Below, in pieces: positions 61,049 through 64,000 of a stretch of DNA of 64,000 nucleotides. Every line of letters begins with the position of its first letter. Position 1 is the first letter of the stretch. A program made the translations under genes and the position numbers. The notes under the pieces were generated by a model. That model was not told the origin of the DNA. It worked only from the letters and a program-made list of their open reading frames with translations, and did no database searches. The stretch is taken from positions 1 through 64,000 of the forward strand of contig NZ_JAUAOA010000020.1 of assembly GCF_030542965.1 (NCBI RefSeq), written 5' to 3'. The DNA is from Azotosporobacter soli. Its GTDB lineage: Bacteria; Bacillota; Negativicutes; SG130.

Positions 61049-61711
61049 ATGATTGACAAGGCAGTGGGACTCGAAACGGCGGCGCAGCATTTAAAGGATG
61101 GCATGGTCGTTATGGTAGGCGGTTTTCTGGGAACCGGCAGTCCGGAAAAACTGGTGCAGATACTGATCGAGAAAAAGATCAAGGACATCACGCTGATTGC
61201 CAATGACACGGCTTTTGCCGACCAGGGCATCGGCCAGCTGATCGTGAACCGACAGGTGAAGAAAGTGATCGCCTCGCATATTGGAACCAATCCGGAGACC
61301 GGCAAACAGTTCATGGCTAACGAGCTGGAGGTTGAACTGGTGCCGCAGGGGACGCTCGCGGAACGGATTCGTTGCGGCGGTGCGGGACTCGGCGGCGTGT
61401 TGACGCCGACCGGCGTAGGGACCGTGGTTGCGGAGGGCAAAGAGGTGCTGCGCGTGAACGGGCGTGAGTACTTGCTCGAAGTGCCGCTTCGTGCCGATGT
61501 GGCGCTAATTCAGGCGCAGGTAGCCGATCGCAGCGGCAATCTTGTCTATGACAAGGCGGCGCGCAACTTTAATCCGATGATGGCGATGGCGGCGGACCAT
61601 GTTATCGCCGAAGTTTGCGACCTGCTGCCGCCGGGTAAGTTCGTCGAACCCGACTCGGTAATGACGCCCGGTATCGTAGTCGATCAAATCGTCAGCAAGG
61701 AGGGCTGCTAA
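61049..61711 (+). CDS. atoD: Acetate CoA-transferase alpha subunit
   Basis: AtoD pairs with AtoA to move CoA between acetyl-CoA and acetoacetate or other short-chain acids. The 220-residue protein shows [29 protein letters not shown] and [16 protein letters not shown]. Start follows AAGGAGG. First gene of the AtoC-controlled operon. Confidence 0.95.
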   Translation: MIDKAVGLETAAQHLKDGMVVMVGGFLGTGSPEKLVQILIEKKIKDITLIANDTAFADQGIGQLIVNRQVKKVIASHIGTNPETGKQFMANELEVELVPQGTLAERIRCGGAGLGGVLTPTGVGTVVAEGKEVLRVNGREYLLEVPLRADVALIQAQVADRSGNLVYDKAARNFNPMMAMAADHVIAEVCDLLPPGKFVEPDSVMTPGIVVDQIVSKEGC

Positions 61712-61712
61712 T

Positions 61713-62378
61713 ATGAATGCCAAACAAAGAATCGCCAGTCGCGTGGCGCTTGAAATGAAAGACGGCGATGTCGTGAATTTGGGGATCGGTTTGCCGACCA
61801 TGGTGACCAATTATCTGCCGGAGGACGTCAGGGTGATGCTGCAGTCGGAAAACGGTTTTGTCGGCTTGTGCGCCGCAAGCGGCGAAGCGCAGCCGAACAT
61901 AGTGAACGCGGGCGGACAGCCGGCCGGACTCGTGCCGGGCGCGGCGATGTTCGACAGCGCGATGTCCTTTGCGCTGATCCGGGGCGGGCACGTCGACGTC
62001 ACGGTGCTAGGCGGCTTGCAGGTCGATTGCGCAGGCAATCTCGCCAACTGGATGGTGCCGGGCAAAATGGTTCCCGGCATGGGCGGCGCGATGGATCTGG
62101 TCAGCGGCGCAAAGAACGTCATTGTCGCAATGGAACACTGCGCCAAAGACGGCGGCAGCAAGATCCTGCCCGAATGCACGCTGCCTTTGACCGGCAAAGG
62201 CGTCGTGAATCTCATTGTGACCGAAATGGCGGTGTTCAAGGTGACCGCAAACGGGCTGGTGCTTGAAGAACATGCGTCGGGCGTATCGGTTGACGACATT
62301 GCCGGATGCACGGCTGCTTCATTTAGCGTCAGTCCTTATCTGAAAGAAATGGCGACGGATAAGGAGGGGGCGGCATGA
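61713..62378 (+). CDS. atoA: Acetate CoA-transferase beta subunit
   Basis: The 221-residue partner carries the catalytic Glu in SENGFVGL, which forms the acyl-CoA intermediate, and VNLGIGLPTMVTNYLP. It follows atoD by one base and overlaps atoE by four. Confidence 0.95.
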   Translation: MNAKQRIASRVALEMKDGDVVNLGIGLPTMVTNYLPEDVRVMLQSENGFVGLCAASGEAQPNIVNAGGQPAGLVPGAAMFDSAMSFALIRGGHVDVTVLGGLQVDCAGNLANWMVPGKMVPGMGGAMDLVSGAKNVIVAMEHCAKDGGSKILPECTLPLTGKGVVNLIVTEMAVFKVTANGLVLEEHASGVSVDDIAGCTAASFSVSPYLKEMATDKEGAA

Positions 62379-63700
62379 TCCATGTAGTTTCGCGCTTTTT
62401 CACGAGCGTTGTAAACCGTTTTTTACCGGATCCGCTTGTCTTTGCGGTTTTGTTGACGATGATCACGTTTTTGCTCGGCATCTGGCTGACGCCGAATGAT
62501 TCTCTGGCGATGGTCAAGATGTGGGGCGACGGATTTTGGAACCTGCTCGGCTTTTCGATGCAGATGGCGTTGGTGCTGGTCACCGGTCACGCGCTGGCCA
62601 GTTCCGGTCCGGTGCGCAAGGGGATGACCTCGCTTGCCTCGATCGCCTCGACGCCGAAACAGGGCGTCATGCTGGTGGTCTTCATGTCTTCGGTCGCCTG
62701 CATTATTAACTGGGGCTTCGGTTTGGTCGTCGGCGCGATGTTCGCACGTGAAGTGGCGCGACGCATCCCCGGTTCCGATTACCGCTTGCTGATCGCTTCG
62801 GCGTACATGGGCTTTCTGACCTGGCATGGCGGTCTTTCGGCTTCGGTGCCGCTGGTTGCGGCGACAAAGGGCAATCCGATGGAAAAGATCTGCGGCATCA
62901 TTCCGATTTCGGATACGATTTTTGCCAATTACAATATTTTCATCACCGTATCGCTTGTCATCATGCTGCCGCTCTTGTGCCGCATGATGATGCCCAAGGC
63001 GCAGGATGTCGTGGCGATTGATCCGGCGCTGCTGCAGGAAGACGCGCACAGCACGCAAAAGAAACTGGGGCCGAACGCGACCTGGGCGGAGCGGATGGAA
63101 GAAAGTCCGTTGCTCTCGGTCATCGTAGCCGCTTTTGGCGCGCTGTATCTGGGCATGTACTTTAAGAACAACGGTTTCAATCTGAATATCAATACGGTCA
63201 ATCTGATGTTCCTCACCGCCGGCATCTTGCTGCACAAAACGCCGATGGCGTATGCGCGGGCGATCAATGCGGCGGCGAGAGGCACCGCGGGCATCATGAT
63301 CCAGTTCCCCTTTTATGCCGGCATTCAGATCATGATGGAACATTCGGGCCTTGGCGGCATCATCACGAACTGGTTCGTAAACGTCGCGACCAAAGAGACT
63401 TTTCCGATTATGGCATTCTTCAGTTCCGGCCTGATCAACTTTGCAGTGCCGTCCGGCGGCGGGCATTGGGTCATCCAAGGACCGTTCATCATGCCGGCGG
63501 CGCAGGCGCTGGGCGCGGATCTCGGCAAAGCGGCGATGGCGATCGCATACGGTGAGGCGTGGATGAACATGGCGCAGCCGTTCTGGGCGCTGCCTGCACT
63601 CGCGATTGCAGGACTCGGCGTGCGCGATATCATGGGTTACTGCGTGACGTCGCTGCTTTTTTCCAGCGTGATTTTTCTCGTCGGACTACACTTTTTTTAA
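62375..63700 (+). CDS. atoE: Short-chain fatty acid transporter AtoE
   Basis: The 441-residue protein has about twelve membrane segments and family sequences FAVLLTMITFLLGIW, MGFLTWHGGLSASVPL and NFAVPSGGGHWVIQGP. It brings in short-chain acids such as butyrate or acetoacetate. ATGA overlap with atoA shows translational coupling. Confidence 0.94.
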   Translation: MIHVVSRFFTSVVNRFLPDPLVFAVLLTMITFLLGIWLTPNDSLAMVKMWGDGFWNLLGFSMQMALVLVTGHALASSGPVRKGMTSLASIASTPKQGVMLVVFMSSVACIINWGFGLVVGAMFAREVARRIPGSDYRLLIASAYMGFLTWHGGLSASVPLVAATKGNPMEKICGIIPISDTIFANYNIFITVSLVIMLPLLCRMMMPKAQDVVAIDPALLQEDAHSTQKKLGPNATWAERMEESPLLSVIVAAFGALYLGMYFKNNGFNLNINTVNLMFLTAGILLHKTPMAYARAINAAARGTAGIMIQFPFYAGIQIMMEHSGLGGIITNWFVNVATKETFPIMAFFSSGLINFAVPSGGGHWVIQGPFIMPAAQALGADLGKAAMAIAYGEAWMNMAQPFWALPALAIAGLGVRDIMGYCVTSLLFSSVIFLVGLHFF

Positions 63701-63721
63701 ATAAGAGGAGGCAAAAGAAAA

Positions 63722-64000
63722 ATGGGCAATGCAGTTATCGTAAGTGCGGTACGTACCGCCGTCGGCAGTTTTCAGGGCAGTTTGGCAGGTTTCAGTGCGC
63801 CGGAACTCGGCGCGCTGGTGATCGAAGCGGCGTTGGAACGCGCGGGCGTTGATAAAGAGCAGGTCGACGAAGTGATCTTGGGCAATGTGCTGCAGGCGGG
63901 GCTGGGGCAGAATCCGGCGCGTCAGGCGGCGATCAAAGCGGGTTTGCCGGTCAAGACTTCCGCCTATACGATCAACAAGGTGTGCGGCTCGGGCTTGAAA
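63722..64000 (+). CDS. atoB: Acetyl-CoA acetyltransferase (thiolase), partial
   Basis: The visible 93 residues begin [22 protein letters not shown] and reach NKVCGSGLK, whose Cys is the acyl-carrying nucleophile of thiolases. It cleaves acetoacetyl-CoA to two acetyl-CoA and completes the pathway started by AtoDA. AGAGGAGG precedes the ATG. The gene runs off the window. Confidence 0.95.
   Translation, partial: MGNAVIVSAVRTAVGSFQGSLAGFSAPELGALVIEAALERAGVDKEQVDEVILGNVLQAGLGQNPARQAAIKAGLPVKTSAYTINKVCGSGLK

Overview
The window reads as chromosome of an anaerobic Bacillota, most likely a Negativicute of the Sporomusaceae type. This is inference. It rests on strong AGGAGG ribosome sites and sigma-A promoters, two oxygen-sensitive glycyl-radical enzymes, a TPP riboswitch with a terminator, many two-component and chemotaxis genes, and the absence of any plasmid or prophage core. 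Most of the sequence is fairly GC-rich, with dense antisense shadow frames; one patch around 54-55.3 kb is visibly AT-rich.

Layout. 0-0.9 kb: end of an rRNA operon (5S) and a small RNase H-fold gene. 0.9-3.7 kb: anaerobic ribonucleotide reductase nrdD, facing a marR gene, with two NrdR-type boxes between them. 3.9-7.8 kb: hpdBCA, the 4-hydroxyphenylacetate decarboxylase (p-cresol forming) and its activase. 7.9-16.7 kb: a dCache chemoreceptor, a YeiH transporter with a divergent LysR gene, then recJ, rmuC, an SGNH hydrolase and a short phage-domain-like ORF. 16.7-17.6 kb: no ordinary gene, but a structured repeat, a promoter-to-terminator unit of about 370 nt that looks like an undescribed RNA, and a 25-residue membrane peptide gene. 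17.8-24.8 kb (mostly minus strand): lrgAB, a CidR-like LysR regulator, thiW-thiM under a TPP riboswitch, an M24 peptidase, cheW and a soluble PocR-type chemoreceptor. 25-37.5 kb: two 5'-nucleotidase-family enzymes (one Sec-, one Tat-exported), an MFS/LysR pair, tcdA, an amidase, a paired SMR exporter, a polysaccharide deacetylase, a 7TM diguanylate cyclase and metA.

37.9-47.8 kb is a signalling block. It holds a FIST-domain histidine kinase with a receiver-XRE regulator, an acyltransferase, small secreted and Cys-rich proteins, a 1003-residue CHASE4/HAMP/HPt/CheA-like kinase that ends in a CheX-like domain and is followed by its CheY, and a hemerythrin. 47.9-49.9 kb: amtB-glnK behind a leader with two identical AATGAC hexaloops, the second overlapping a terminator, which is the ANTAR antitermination design. 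50-57.6 kb: an FAD dehydrogenase, the second copy of the structured repeat, secreted proteins, NDH-2, and an AT-rich serine-protease gene lying between two copies of the ndh 3' end. 57.7-64 kb: atoSC followed by atoDAEB (atoB cut by the window end), with a sigma-54 promoter and an 18-bp perfect palindrome as the likely AtoC site.

Taken together, the window describes a fermenter that breaks down aromatic amino-acid derivatives and short-chain acids, tunes nitrogen uptake, and invests heavily in sensing. The most promising undescribed items are the 370-nt RNA, the structured repeat pair, the kinase/phosphatase fusion, the FIST/REC-XRE pair and the ANTAR-type amt leader.
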